From positions 1 through 64,000 of the forward strand of contig JAEXSP010000038.1 in the NCBI GenBank assembly GCA_023453795.1: 64,000 nt of DNA, given 5' to 3'. This DNA comes from Bacillota bacterium (GTDB lineage: Bacteria > Bacillota > Clostridia > Acetivibrionales > JAEXSP01). A program made the position numbers and the translations under genes. The notes under the pieces are model-generated. The model saw nothing but the letters and a program-made list of their open reading frames with translations, was not told the DNA's origin and did not search any database. Below, one piece after another: positions 46,420 through 55,031 of this stretch. Each line of letters begins with the position of its first letter. Positions within the stretch are counted from its first letter, which is position 1.

Positions 46420-46543
46420 TTGTGGAAAATGGTGTGATTTAATAACCGAAACAGATTTAAATCAGGTAATCATATGGAATTTGTCAGAAGAAAAGAAGAT
46501 TGGTGACTTAATAGAAAAGCTCCTATATTTTATATTTGAATAA
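46420..46543 (+). pseudogene. Possible remnant of a PqqD-like protein
   Basis: A frame without a start codon ends at the TAA at 46541 and reads NQVIIWNLSEEKKIGDLIEKL. That pattern is close to the C-terminal helix pair of PqqD-type peptide-binding proteins (xIWxLxxx+xxxxxIxxxL). It lies just outside the left inverted repeat of the next element. It may be a decayed gene or chance. Confidence 0.25.
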
Positions 46544-46548
46544 CAAAA

Positions 46549-46565
46549 TTGACTCTGAATCAATT
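46549..46565 (+). repeat. Left 17-bp terminal inverted repeat
   Basis: TTGACTCTGAATCAATT, the exact reverse complement of 47109-47125. The pair flanks one gene, with 543 bp between the repeats. Confidence 0.75.
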
Positions 46566-46577
46566 GTCAACAATCAG

Positions 46578-47066
46578 TTACCAGTCCACTATTTGTGAAC
46601 CTTCCTGAAGGAATGGGTCATTGGTGGTACTCCAATCAGCATAACCACTGTAATAAGCTGTAAAGCGAGTTTCAATTCTGTAAGAACCATCTGAATTGTT
46701 ATACCTTACTGGAGTAGATGAAGAATTGCTTGTTTTTGGTAGTGCATATTCATCATAAGTGAGATAATAAGCACCTGGAACTTCGTAATCAGTTGTGTAT
46801 ATAATTACATCTCTATATGCATAAATAGCATGTACGGAGGGATGATCTGATGAATTACCCCAACTGAATGTAGTATTAATCAATTGTCCGTTAGCATTGT
46901 AGTACTGTGTTCTTAAATTATCATGAGAAACACTGATATACTTGGTATCGGGATATGTGTTACCGTTAATGTCAGTAACTGCAAAGACACAGATTGATGA
47001 ACTGACAATGCATATAAATACTAACATTGTAACAATAAATTTTGTTTTTTTTAGAATTTTAGTCAT
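46578..47066 (-). CDS. Unknown small secreted protein between inverted repeats
   Basis: A 162-residue protein with a clear signal peptide (FIVTMLVFICIVSSSICVFA, cleavage near residue 29), then a Tyr/Ser/Thr/Asn-rich mature part. No family is recognised; the mature region (for example YYLTYDEYALP and FTAYYSGYADW) suggests a beta-rich extracellular protein. The ATG used has GAGAGGAG 7 nt upstream; the longer frame adds 12 doubtful residues. It is enclosed by perfect 17-bp inverted repeats, so it might be cargo of a small mobile unit. Confidence 0.75.
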   Translation of the reverse strand: MTKILKKTKFIVTMLVFICIVSSSICVFAVTDINGNTYPDTKYISVSHDNLRTQYYNANGQLINTTFSWGNSSDHPSVHAIYAYRDVIIYTTDYEVPGAYYLTYDEYALPKTSNSSSTPVRYNNSDGSYRIETRFTAYYSGYADWSTTNDPFLQEGSQIVDW

Positions 47067-47108
47067 TCTTTTTCTCCTCTCATAAAAAAAGCATGTGGGC
47101 ATTTTGTG

Positions 47109-47125
47109 AATTGATTCAGAGTCAA
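47109..47125 (-). repeat. Right 17-bp terminal inverted repeat
   Basis: AATTGATTCAGAGTCAA, exact reverse complement of 46549-46565. It lies 43 bp upstream of the secreted protein gene's start codon. Confidence 0.75.
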
Positions 47126-47472
47126 AATAAACATATGAGTATCAAAATTAAACTTTATACCCAATAAATGCAAATATTTACAAAAACAATTATAGCAACG
47201 GCATAAAAAATGTCACTAAGTAGCAATAAAAGCAAACAAATTAAAATAATAACAAATAAATTACACAAAGTAAGAAGTTTATGTCTATTACAGCTTTCGT
47301 GATTCTCGTTTTACTGCAAAAATCTGATGCCACCTTTTTGTTTTCATATCTAAGGATTAATATTTCATTTTGATTACAATTAACTGAATTTTAGAGGAAA
47401 AGGGTATTTTTTATCGAAATATTTTGAGTATTAATGGATGGATATAGTAAATAAGTAAAAATGGGGGATATG
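47126..47472. other. AT-rich intergenic region with no gene seen
   Basis: About 350 bp, strongly AT-rich. I see no ORF, terminator or promoter that I can support here. Confidence 0.6.
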
Positions 47473-49092
47473 ATGAGATATACAGTTAAAACTATTGTTT
47501 TATTAATGGCATTTGTTCTGCTTTTAGACGCTATAAGCATACCTTCAATGGCAGTATCAATGCCTGAAAAAGTAAGAATTGGATTGTTTTATGAAAAAAG
47601 TTCAGTTACTTCCTTTAAAATAAGTGCAGATAAAGGTCTGCAACTGGGTTATATTACAAAGGGTAATAACTTCATATCTTTGTATGAAGACCCCTCGAAT
47701 AATACAGTGACGATAAGAAAGGATGGGTACTTTTTTGTAAATGATGATATTTATAATGAGTATAATCCTACGGACAAAAATATTCCGGAAGGAGATAGAT
47801 TAGGACCTTATCATATTCAAATAGGGTCAAATTTGAGCGGTATAAAGGAGGCTTCTGAAAAGGTCTTGGAATACAACTCCAGGGGGATTAAAGCTTATCA
47901 GGTCTATTCTGATGGGTGGCGGGTTTGGACGGGTTTTTATACTGATTCAAAAGCAGCTCAGAATGATGCTGATAAATTTTCAGTTCTATTAGGCCGAATT
48001 TCATGCAATGTGGTTCAACCCTCAGTAACAAGGATTCTCTGCTTATCAGCACAAAAATCTATCTTATTGATGTTCGATAGTGCCTCAGCCGATTTTCAGA
48101 TTCACCCTCGCTCAGAAAATGTCCCATATTTGATTAATGTGAACGGAAGAAGATATAGAGGGGACATTGAAGTTATCAGATTTAAAGGAAGTGACATGAC
48201 GGTAATAAATATTGTGCCTTTTGAGGAGTATCTATATGGTGTTGTACCGTCTGAAATTGGAGCAAACTCCCATATTGAAGCATTAAAAGCCCAAGCAGTT
48301 GTTTCAAGAACGTATGTTGTTAACAATTTGGGTAAATATAAAAAATGGAATTTTAACTTGTGTAATTCAACGGAAAGTCAGGTATATAAGGGTTATGATG
48401 GGGAGACTGCAATTACAAACAAGGCGGTAGATGATACAAAAGAGAAAATATTAACTTACAACGGAAACTCTGCATGGGTCTACTATGGCGCATCAAATGG
48501 CGGAATCACGGAAGAACCCAAAAATGTTTGGAATTCCGAAGTGACATATCCATATATAAAAAGTTTTGTTGATCCATATGATCCTATGAAAGAATACACA
48601 ACATTATTAACTTCTGATAATATAAAAACAATCACCAAAGGTGAGCTTGGTAATATTGTGAACGTAGAAGTAACAAAACGGGCAGAATCCGGACGTGTTA
48701 TAGAACTTATAATTAGCGGCACGAATGGACAGAAGAAAACTTACTATAGAGAGGCGTGCAGAAGAATTTTTGGACTGAAGAGCCAATTGTATACAATTTC
48801 GACCGATGCAGACATAATTATCAAAGGAGGAAGTGGAAAAGCTCAATTACCGGGAAAAAAAGTTATTACAGCATATGGAGTGAGCTTAATAAAAGGATTA
48901 AAAGCTACAGTTATTGGTGCGGATGGAAAGAAAAGAACAGTGCAGTCTATTCCGACTGTATATATATTTACTCAAAAGGGGTATGGACATGCAGTTGGAA
49001 TGAGCCAAGAAGGGGCAAAGGTAATGGCAAAAGCCGGTAAAACATATATTGAAATTTTGAAATTTTATTTTTCTGGAACAGAGGTTGAGTAA
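47473..49092 (+). CDS. Secreted SpoIID/LytB-domain protein
   Basis: A signal peptide (residues 1-27, TIVLLMAFVLLLDAISI) is followed by a SPOR-like segment (IKAYQVYSDGWRVWTGFY, near 145-160) and a SpoIID domain from about 240 to the end. The hallmarks are FEEYLYGVVPSEIGANSHIEALKAQAVVSRTYV and GYGHAVGMSQEGAKVMAK. SpoIID is a lytic transglycosylase used in engulfment and spore cortex work; this copy is longer and not next to spoIIQ or other spo genes, so it may be a vegetative paralogue. ATG at 47473 lies 5 nt after GGGGG. Confidence 0.9.
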   Translation: MRYTVKTIVLLMAFVLLLDAISIPSMAVSMPEKVRIGLFYEKSSVTSFKISADKGLQLGYITKGNNFISLYEDPSNNTVTIRKDGYFFVNDDIYNEYNPTDKNIPEGDRLGPYHIQIGSNLSGIKEASEKVLEYNSRGIKAYQVYSDGWRVWTGFYTDSKAAQNDADKFSVLLGRISCNVVQPSVTRILCLSAQKSILLMFDSASADFQIHPRSENVPYLINVNGRRYRGDIEVIRFKGSDMTVINIVPFEEYLYGVVPSEIGANSHIEALKAQAVVSRTYVVNNLGKYKKWNFNLCNSTESQVYKGYDGETAITNKAVDDTKEKILTYNGNSAWVYYGASNGGITEEPKNVWNSEVTYPYIKSFVDPYDPMKEYTTLLTSDNIKTITKGELGNIVNVEVTKRAESGRVIELIISGTNGQKKTYYREACRRIFGLKSQLYTISTDADIIIKGGSGKAQLPGKKVITAYGVSLIKGLKATVIGADGKKRTVQSIPTVYIFTQKGYGHAVGMSQEGAKVMAKAGKTYIEILKFYFSGTEVE

Positions 49093-49177
49093 TTATATAA
49101 AAAGGACATAATAAACCTTGTTAATAACACCAAAAAGCTAAGGTGAATTGTCATTAATGAAAAAGCTTTGTGAGAAT

Positions 49178-49375
49178 TTAGACTCTAACGTCAATGCTTC
49201 CGCCCTTGTGAGGAGTGACTGACTGTTCCATAATTCTCGTATTGGCAGCCTGCATTCCGTCCAGAAGGGTTGCTACGGTTTGAGCGTCCTTATTCATGGA
49301 TTTTCTCATCATGGTCATATTTATTGCCTGCTGTACACTTTGAAGGGCTTCTGTTGACGCGTTTCCTATTTCCAT
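49178..49375 (-). CDS. YjfB family putative motility protein
   Basis: A 65-residue protein of the YjfB family (putative motility protein), recognised from its Met-rich middle AINMTMMRKSMNKDAQTVATLL and compact length. Function unknown; in Bacillus yjfB is under motility sigma control. GGGGG lies 7 nt before the ATG. Confidence 0.8.
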   Translation of the reverse strand: MEIGNASTEALQSVQQAINMTMMRKSMNKDAQTVATLLDGMQAANTRIMEQSVTPHKGGSIDVRV

Positions 49376-49525
49376 GAAAATACCCCCTTTTAACTGATTA
49401 TATCATGGATATTTAATAGATAAAATAGGCAGAAAGTAGGATTGTTTATAAAGCAAACTTGCAGTTTACCATACTAACATTTATAATGCACTTGTAGGAA
49501 TTTAAATAGGTTTGGGGAAGATTCA

Positions 49526-50161
49526 ATGATAGGCATATTTTTAAATTCGCTTGCAGTAGGTTATTCAGGTGCACTAATGCCTGGTTCGCTGCTGACATAT
49601 ACAATTGATAAAAGTATAAAGAAGGGTGCAAAGTCGGGATTACTTATATCCTTGGGGCATTCTCTGCTTGAGTTTTTTCTCGTACTGCTCCTTTTTCAAG
49701 GATTAGGGCAGTACCTTAAGGCAGATATCCCCCAGATAGTGATAGGACTAGCCGGAGGCGGACTGCTTGCGTTTTTCGGCGCAGGGATGCTTAAGGATGC
49801 CTATTTCAACAAATTGAAAATAGACTTCAAATCGGGCGAAGCCTCACGTGAAGGCAGTATGTTCATAGGAGGGGCTGTAATTAGTGCGACCAACCCATAT
49901 TTTATAATTTGGTGGGCAGGAATAGGTCTTAATCTTATACTTAATGCCTACAATTCCGAGGGCATATTAGGGGTTTTAGTTTTCTACATCGGACATATAC
50001 TTACGGATATATCATGGTACTGCTTTGTTTCAGCCTTGATAAGCAAATCCAGAAATTTTATCAATGCAACTGTTTATAAGGTTATTATAGTGATACTTGG
50101 GGGATTCATGATCTTCCTCGCAGTGAAATTCATACTGAATAGCATAAAGCTTATTATGTAG
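49526..50161 (+). CDS. LysE/RhtB family transporter
   Basis: A 211-residue membrane protein with six hydrophobic segments. It has the LysE-type start GYSGALMPGSLLTYTIDKSIKKGAKSG and NPYFIIWWAGIGL. Exporters of amino acids or small metabolites; substrate not predictable. It is followed closely by the Cu/Zn-SOD-like gene, whose start lies 88 bp on. Confidence 0.87.
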   Translation: MIGIFLNSLAVGYSGALMPGSLLTYTIDKSIKKGAKSGLLISLGHSLLEFFLVLLLFQGLGQYLKADIPQIVIGLAGGGLLAFFGAGMLKDAYFNKLKIDFKSGEASREGSMFIGGAVISATNPYFIIWWAGIGLNLILNAYNSEGILGVLVFYIGHILTDISWYCFVSALISKSRNFINATVYKVIIVILGGFMIFLAVKFILNSIKLIM

Positions 50162-50249
50162 AGGGAAGACACGGAGATTGCATGACTTATTTTATGTTAA
50201 CAATGTCTGCGCTTCTTTCATAGAATAGACTATGGAGGAGGCGTTTTTT

Positions 50250-50786
50250 ATGTTTTTCACAGGTATACCGGGCTATTACCCATATAATATGCAAAATCCT
50301 ATTTATTCTGCAAGACCTGATCCTTACAATTCAGCGGTGGCATATATCCAGGGAGGGCCTCTTGCCCCCAATATCCGGGGCACTGTAACTTTCAGAGATG
50401 TACAAGGCGGAACGATAGTATGCGCAGACATTTACGGACTTCCGGAATATCAGCCTGCGGCTGGAGGCAAATCTCCGATTGGTCCTCACGGATTTCACAT
50501 TCACACACAGGGGGATTGTTCACCGGGAGATGCTCAGAATCCTTTTCCCTCGGCTGGTGAACACTGGAATCCGTACAACCAACCGCATGGCAACCATGCA
50601 GGAGATTTCCCGGTGCTGTTTTCAAATCACGGCAGGGCGTATATGTGCTTTTTCACCGATAAATTCAAGGTAGCCGATGTCATCGGAAAATCAGTTATAA
50701 TTCATGAAAATCCGGATGACTACAGGACGCAGCCTGCCGGGAATTCAGGCAAAAAGCTTGCCTGCGGAGTTATAGCAGGCGTTTGA
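50250..50786 (+). CDS. Cu/Zn superoxide dismutase family protein, cytosolic form
   Basis: Copper and zinc ligands typical of the family are present: GFHIH, GEHWNP, QPHGNHAGDFP with the zinc aspartate, and VIIHENPDDY. The C-terminal loop is PAGNSGKKLACGVI, with the paired cysteine (GDC and ACG). The protein lacks a signal peptide, whereas most bacterial members are secreted or lipid-anchored. Its N-terminus (GIPGYYPYNMQNP) is proline-rich. Superoxide dismutation is likely from the complete ligand set. ATG is placed after GGAGGAGG by 8 nt; a frame six codons longer covers that site. Confidence 0.88.
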   Translation: MFFTGIPGYYPYNMQNPIYSARPDPYNSAVAYIQGGPLAPNIRGTVTFRDVQGGTIVCADIYGLPEYQPAAGGKSPIGPHGFHIHTQGDCSPGDAQNPFPSAGEHWNPYNQPHGNHAGDFPVLFSNHGRAYMCFFTDKFKVADVIGKSVIIHENPDDYRTQPAGNSGKKLACGVIAGV

Positions 50787-50802
50787 CAGACAAATAATAA
50801 CG

Positions 50803-50831
50803 AATGGGCACCCAACCCATTTATTTTTTTT
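50803..50831 (+). terminator. Terminator of the Cu/Zn SOD-like gene
   Basis: AATGGG and CCCATT arms around a 7-base loop, followed by a T-run. Confidence 0.8.
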
Positions 50832-50858
50832 GTTAAATTATTGTAAATACACTATAAA
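50830..50858 (+). promoter_or_regulatory. Promoter of the GH3 beta-glucosidase gene
   Basis: TTGTTA (50830-50835), 17-bp spacer, TATAAA (50853-50858). It starts at the end of the upstream terminator. Confidence 0.65.
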
Positions 50859-50902
50859 ACAAGTAAGATTAAGAAGAATAATACTAATTACCGGAGGCAC
50901 TT

Positions 50903-53080
50903 ATGAACGAATTATATAAAGACAGCTCATATACAGCAGAGCAGCGGATCCAAGACCTTATTTCAAAGATGACGATAGAAGAAAAGATAGGCCAAATGGT
51001 ACAGATAAGCCTATCAACCGTCACAATGGAGGAAGCGGAGGAATGGGTGACAAAAAGATTTGCCGGTTCTTTTCTGTACGCATTTGATAATGACGTAAAA
51101 CACCTGCAAAAACTTGCCTTGAATACCCGTCTGGGTGTTCCCCTTATATTTGGTATTGATGCGACTCACGGACATTCATTACATAAGGGAGCGACTATAT
51201 TTCCTTCACAGCTTGCAATGTCGTGCAGCTGGAATCCGGAATTGGTCGAAAGAGCCGGAAGGGTTACAGCCAGAGAGACAGCGGCAGACGGCATACACTG
51301 GACTTTTTCTCCGCTCCTGTGCATAGGAAGGGATTTGAGATGGGGGAGGATCAATGAAACCTTCGGTGAGGATCCATACCTCATAGGAGTTCTTGCATCA
51401 GCTATCATTCGCGGTTATCAGGGGAATGCGCTTTCTGATGAGGACAGCATCGCGGCATGCGCAAAACACTATATTGCTTATGGCGAAAGTGTCGGTGCAA
51501 AAGACGCTTACGATTCGCAAGTCAGCATGCGAAAGGTAAGAGAGGTTTTCCTGCCTCCGTTCAAGGAAGCTGTCAAATCAGGATGCGCAACCTTTATGGC
51601 AAGCTACCAGTCAATAGATGGGACGCCTGCTTCGGCAAACAAAAAGCTACTTCGGGATATTTTGAAGGAAGAGCTTGGGTTTGACGGATTTGTGGTCACA
51701 GACTGGGACAATGTCAACGCCCTCGTGGTTAATCAAATGGTTGCGTCCAACCTGAGAGAGGCGGCAAAGCTTGCGATTGAGTCCGGAAATGACATGATAA
51801 TGAGTACACCTGCTTTTTACGACGAAGCGGTAGCTTTGGTCAAAAGCGGAGCTGTATCGGAGAAGCTGATAGATGATGCAGTAGAAAGAATCCTGAAAGT
51901 CAAGCTTAGGTTAGGCTTGTTTGAGAACGTAAAATTGTCGGGAGATCAGTCAAATTCGAGTATTTTCGCCTGCCCTGAGCATTTGGATGCCGCTCTGGAA
52001 CTGGCACGGGAGTCAACCGTGCTTTTGGAGAATAAAAACGATACACTGCCGTTAGGAAAGAACATAAAGAAATTGGCTGTAATCGGGCCTAATTCAGATG
52101 ACATACAGTCACAATACGGTGATTGGACTTACCTTAGCCATGTTCACTATGAACCGGCAGATATTAATGAGCCTGCTGCAGTAACAATGCTGAGGGGAAT
52201 CCAGGACTTGGCGGAAATAAAGGGAATAGAGGTTCTGCATCAAAAAGGCTGTGACCTGATGGATGAAGCCGATGAGGATATAGCTAAGGCTACAGCCTGT
52301 GCCATGGAAGCAGATGCGGCTGTTGTGGTCGTGGGTGACGGAATAGCGCAAAACGGTGAATTCAAGGATCGTGCTGACCTTTCCTTGTCAGGAGCTCAAC
52401 AGAAGTTGCTTGAAGCACTAAAAGCAACCGGCAAACCGCTTATAGTCATTTTAGTAAATGGAAAGCCCCTTTCAATACCCTGGGTTGCCGCAAATGCAGA
52501 TGCAGTTATAGAAACCTTCAATTCCGGAATGCTGGGCGGGAAGGCAGCGGCGGAGATTCTATTCGGTGAAGTGAACCCGAGCGGCAAACTCTCGATTTCA
52601 TTTCCCTACCATTCAGGACAGCTGCCTGTTTACTACAACCATCAGCCGGGGTGGCACAGCAAAAAGTATGTTGATTTTCCTGCAGAACCGTTATACAGCT
52701 TCGGTTACGGACTGTCCTACACGACTTTCAAATACGACAATCTAAGACTTTCTAAGCAAAAGTGCGGTAAGGATGATACTGTTTTGGCAAGTGTGGATAT
52801 AACCAATACAGGCAAAGTTGACGGAAAAGAAGTAGTGCAGCTGTATGTCAACGATATGGTAAGCAGCGTTATAACTCCGGTCAAAGAATTGAAAGGGTTT
52901 TCCAAGGTTGAGATTAAAGCGGGAGAAACACGGACAATAACAATTCCGCTGGAAGTGTCAAGTCTTGCAATCATAGACCAGGATGAGAATAAAAAGGTTG
53001 AAGCCGGGGAGTTTCAAGTCATGGCAGGCCCTGACTCACGGGATGACGTTCTTCTGAAGATATTGCTGACTGTTGAGTAG
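50903..53080 (+). CDS. Beta-glucosidase, glycoside hydrolase family 3
   Basis: A full GH3 enzyme of 725 residues. The N-terminal TIM-barrel domain shows GIDATHGHSLHKGATIFPSQ, the KH motif AACAKHYIAYGE and the nucleophile aspartate in GFVVTDWDNV. The second domain covers roughly 360-590 (KKLAVIGPNSDD), and a fibronectin-III-like domain ends the protein (VDITNTGKVDGKEVVQLYV). No signal peptide, so it acts on oligosaccharides taken up by the cell, such as cellobiose or xylo-oligomers. BglX-like. Confidence 0.95.
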   Translation: MNELYKDSSYTAEQRIQDLISKMTIEEKIGQMVQISLSTVTMEEAEEWVTKRFAGSFLYAFDNDVKHLQKLALNTRLGVPLIFGIDATHGHSLHKGATIFPSQLAMSCSWNPELVERAGRVTARETAADGIHWTFSPLLCIGRDLRWGRINETFGEDPYLIGVLASAIIRGYQGNALSDEDSIAACAKHYIAYGESVGAKDAYDSQVSMRKVREVFLPPFKEAVKSGCATFMASYQSIDGTPASANKKLLRDILKEELGFDGFVVTDWDNVNALVVNQMVASNLREAAKLAIESGNDMIMSTPAFYDEAVALVKSGAVSEKLIDDAVERILKVKLRLGLFENVKLSGDQSNSSIFACPEHLDAALELARESTVLLENKNDTLPLGKNIKKLAVIGPNSDDIQSQYGDWTYLSHVHYEPADINEPAAVTMLRGIQDLAEIKGIEVLHQKGCDLMDEADEDIAKATACAMEADAAVVVVGDGIAQNGEFKDRADLSLSGAQQKLLEALKATGKPLIVILVNGKPLSIPWVAANADAVIETFNSGMLGGKAAAEILFGEVNPSGKLSISFPYHSGQLPVYYNHQPGWHSKKYVDFPAEPLYSFGYGLSYTTFKYDNLRLSKQKCGKDDTVLASVDITNTGKVDGKEVVQLYVNDMVSSVITPVKELKGFSKVEIKAGETRTITIPLEVSSLAIIDQDENKKVEAGEFQVMAGPDSRDDVLLKILLTVE

Positions 53081-53102
53081 CATTTAAATAAATTTTACTA
53101 GT

Positions 53103-53200
53103 AGTGCGTTCTCAAATTACCTGTGCAAAAGAAAATCCGAGAATCTTGATGCTTCAACGGGTTCGCAGGATTTATGTAGAATAAGTATTTGAGAAACACT
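53103..53200 (+). repeat. Long imperfect hairpin upstream of an acetyltransferase gene
   Basis: Outer arms of 14-15 bases (53103-53117 and 53187-53200) pair at all but one position (ATTTGAGAA and TTCTCAAAT cores). An inner AATCC/GGATT pair and a small loop give a roughly 98-nt structure ending 24 nt before the TTG start. No T-run follows, so a regulatory or structured RNA is more likely than a terminator. Confidence 0.5.
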
Positions 53201-53223
53201 ATACTGGTTTTTTGGAGGATATC

Positions 53224-53811
53224 TTGGAATCAAAAATATTTGAAGGCCTTCCGATTATTGCAACAGAGAACTTAATTATAAGAAATTTTAGAATAAAGGA
53301 TACGGAAAATTATTTTTACTACCATAGTATATCCGATGCTGTAGAATTCTATGATTGGAAGCCCGATACTTTGCTTGCCGCAAGGGAAAACATTAAAGAA
53401 ATAATCGATGACTACAAAGAGCTGCAGAGTATACGATGGGCAATAACTCAAAAGGGCAGTGATTTGATAATCGGTGATTGCGGTCTACTTACAGACGGTT
53501 CAAAAGCGGAGATAAGCTATATACTTTCAAAGGACTATTGGGGAAAGGGTGTAATGTCAGAGGCGCTGAAGGCTGTTATTTCACTTTGCTTTAAAGAAAC
53601 GGAAATATACAGGGTTCAAGCCTTGACTTTGCCTGAAAATGTACCTTCCGGCAGGATACTTCAGAAATTGGGTTTCACAGAGGAAGGCCTGCTCAGAAAA
53701 TATGGCTATAATCCGTTGACGGACAAAAGGATAGACCTCATTATGTGGTCACTGCTGAAAGAGGAGCACGAATTGACTGATTATGAGGTCATAGCCACCA
53801 AAAAGTACTGA
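53224..53811 (+). CDS. GNAT-family acetyltransferase (RimJ/RimL-like)
   Basis: About 195 residues with the RimJ/L pattern: LIIRNFRIKDTENYF, GDCGLLTD, ISYILSKDYWGKGVMSEALKAVI (acetyl-CoA loop) and VPSGRILQKLGFTEEGLLRKYG. N-terminal amine or ribosomal-protein substrates are typical. Start is taken as the TTG 5 nt after TGGAGG; the TTG four codons earlier overlaps the site itself. Confidence 0.87.
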   Translation: MESKIFEGLPIIATENLIIRNFRIKDTENYFYYHSISDAVEFYDWKPDTLLAARENIKEIIDDYKELQSIRWAITQKGSDLIIGDCGLLTDGSKAEISYILSKDYWGKGVMSEALKAVISLCFKETEIYRVQALTLPENVPSGRILQKLGFTEEGLLRKYGYNPLTDKRIDLIMWSLLKEEHELTDYEVIATKKY

Positions 53812-53953
53812 CTATTATTATTTAATGCATAAGAACGACATTCCTCCCAACTTATCTTAAAGGTTTGGCTAAATATAAAATATTTCATAAGACTTTTTAA
53901 TAATACCTACGTATATTTAATTGTAAGTCAATTGAAACTTTTGGGAGGATTAC

Positions 53954-54622
53954 ATGGAAAAACAAGCTAAACCTTTGGAAAAATTTTTAACTGAGTTCTT
54001 TTTGTCTGTCATAAGACCTCAAAGCTATAGGAACATATTCTATTTGCTGTTTTCATTCCCTTTGGGGATAATATATTTTACCTTTGCTATAACCGGACTA
54101 TCGGTTGGAGTAGGGTTAATACCTGCATTCCTAATCGGAATCCCCATATTGATGTTTGTACTTCTTACATCAAAAAGGATCATGTCATTTGAGAGAGGTC
54201 TGGTTAGCGTTTACCTTAAGCTGGAGCTGCCTGAGTACTTTCCTGCATCAACGCCATGTGACAGGTTGATAACCAGAATAAAAAATGAGGTTACTGATCC
54301 TGTATCCTGGAAAAGCATAATATTTCTATTAATGAAGCTTCCGATTGGAATCTTTAACTTTACAGTTGTTGTAACTTTCTATTCTTTAAGCTTGGGATTC
54401 CTTGCTGCTCCTATTGTCAATCTGGTTGCAGGGCACGAAGCAGCAATAAAAGTATTCGATAATGACTTATTTGTTTTGCTTTCCATAAACATGTCACCGG
54501 AAGCCAAATCAGCTGTTTATGCGGTCATAGGATTTCTGCTGGTATTTGTTTCTGTATACATTTCCAATTTACTAGCGTACCTCAATGGGAAAATAGTGGG
54601 TTTAATGTATGAAAAGTGGTAA
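53954..54622 (+). CDS. Stand-alone 'Sensor' (PF13796-like) membrane protein
   Basis: Four main hydrophobic segments, in two pairs (about 28-75 and 115-150), then one near 190-210. Two halves look related: YLLFSFPLGIIYFTFAITGL against LLMKLPIGIFNFTVVVTFY. This repeated fold is that of the domain found at the N-terminus of some actinobacterial histidine kinases. Here it lacks any kinase domain. GGGAGG lies 6-7 nt before the ATG. Confidence 0.75.
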   Translation: MEKQAKPLEKFLTEFFLSVIRPQSYRNIFYLLFSFPLGIIYFTFAITGLSVGVGLIPAFLIGIPILMFVLLTSKRIMSFERGLVSVYLKLELPEYFPASTPCDRLITRIKNEVTDPVSWKSIIFLLMKLPIGIFNFTVVVTFYSLSLGFLAAPIVNLVAGHEAAIKVFDNDLFVLLSINMSPEAKSAVYAVIGFLLVFVSVYISNLLAYLNGKIVGLMYEKW

Positions 54623-54628
54623 AAGGCC

Positions 54629-54997
54629 TTATTTTTCGTTTAAGTGTATAAGCCCCTGATCGAAAATCTGCTTTACATGCTCATCATCAAGGGAGTAGTA
54701 TACTACTTTGCCATCCCTTTTTGATTTTACAAGTCTGGCTTGCTTCAAGATCCTCAATTGGTGGGAAATTGCCGATTGGTTCATGCTAAGCAGTGCAGCA
54801 ATATCGCAAACGCACATATCCGAAATAAACAGGGCATAAAGGATTTTGATACGTGTTGTGTCACCGAAAATTCTGAAAAGCTCTGCAAGGTCATATAGAT
54901 TTTCTTCTTCGGGCATTTTGCATTTTGCAGCTTCAACCAGATCTTTGTGAATTATCGTGCAGTCACAGCTGTCAGGGCTGGGTGTGTTATTAGCCAT
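54629..54997 (-). CDS. ArsR/SmtB-family metal-responsive repressor (CadC-like)
   Basis: Winged-helix repressor of 122 residues. Metal-site cysteines are C11 and C13 near the N-terminus and C62 and C64 in the recognition-region motif MCVCDIAALL, which is the CadC-type (Cd/Pb/Zn) alpha-3N arrangement. The C-terminal part DGKVVYYSLDDEHVKQIFDQGLIH contains the alpha-5 pattern of zinc sensors. It would dissociate from DNA on metal binding. No metal exporter is adjacent, so its target is elsewhere or it is autoregulated through the nearby operator. Confidence 0.92.
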   Translation of the reverse strand: MANNTPSPDSCDCTIIHKDLVEAAKCKMPEEENLYDLAELFRIFGDTTRIKILYALFISDMCVCDIAALLSMNQSAISHQLRILKQARLVKSKRDGKVVYYSLDDEHVKQIFDQGLIHLNEK

Positions 54998-55017
54998 ACA
55001 ATTTCTCCTTTATCGCA

Positions 55018-55031
55018 TGAATGTATGTTCA
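55018..55031. promoter_or_regulatory. Probable ArsR/SmtB operator
   Basis: TGAATGTATGTTCA is an imperfect palindrome of the form TGAA-N6-TTCA, the core of known ArsR/SmtB operators. It lies 20 bp upstream of the repressor's start codon. Confidence 0.6.
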
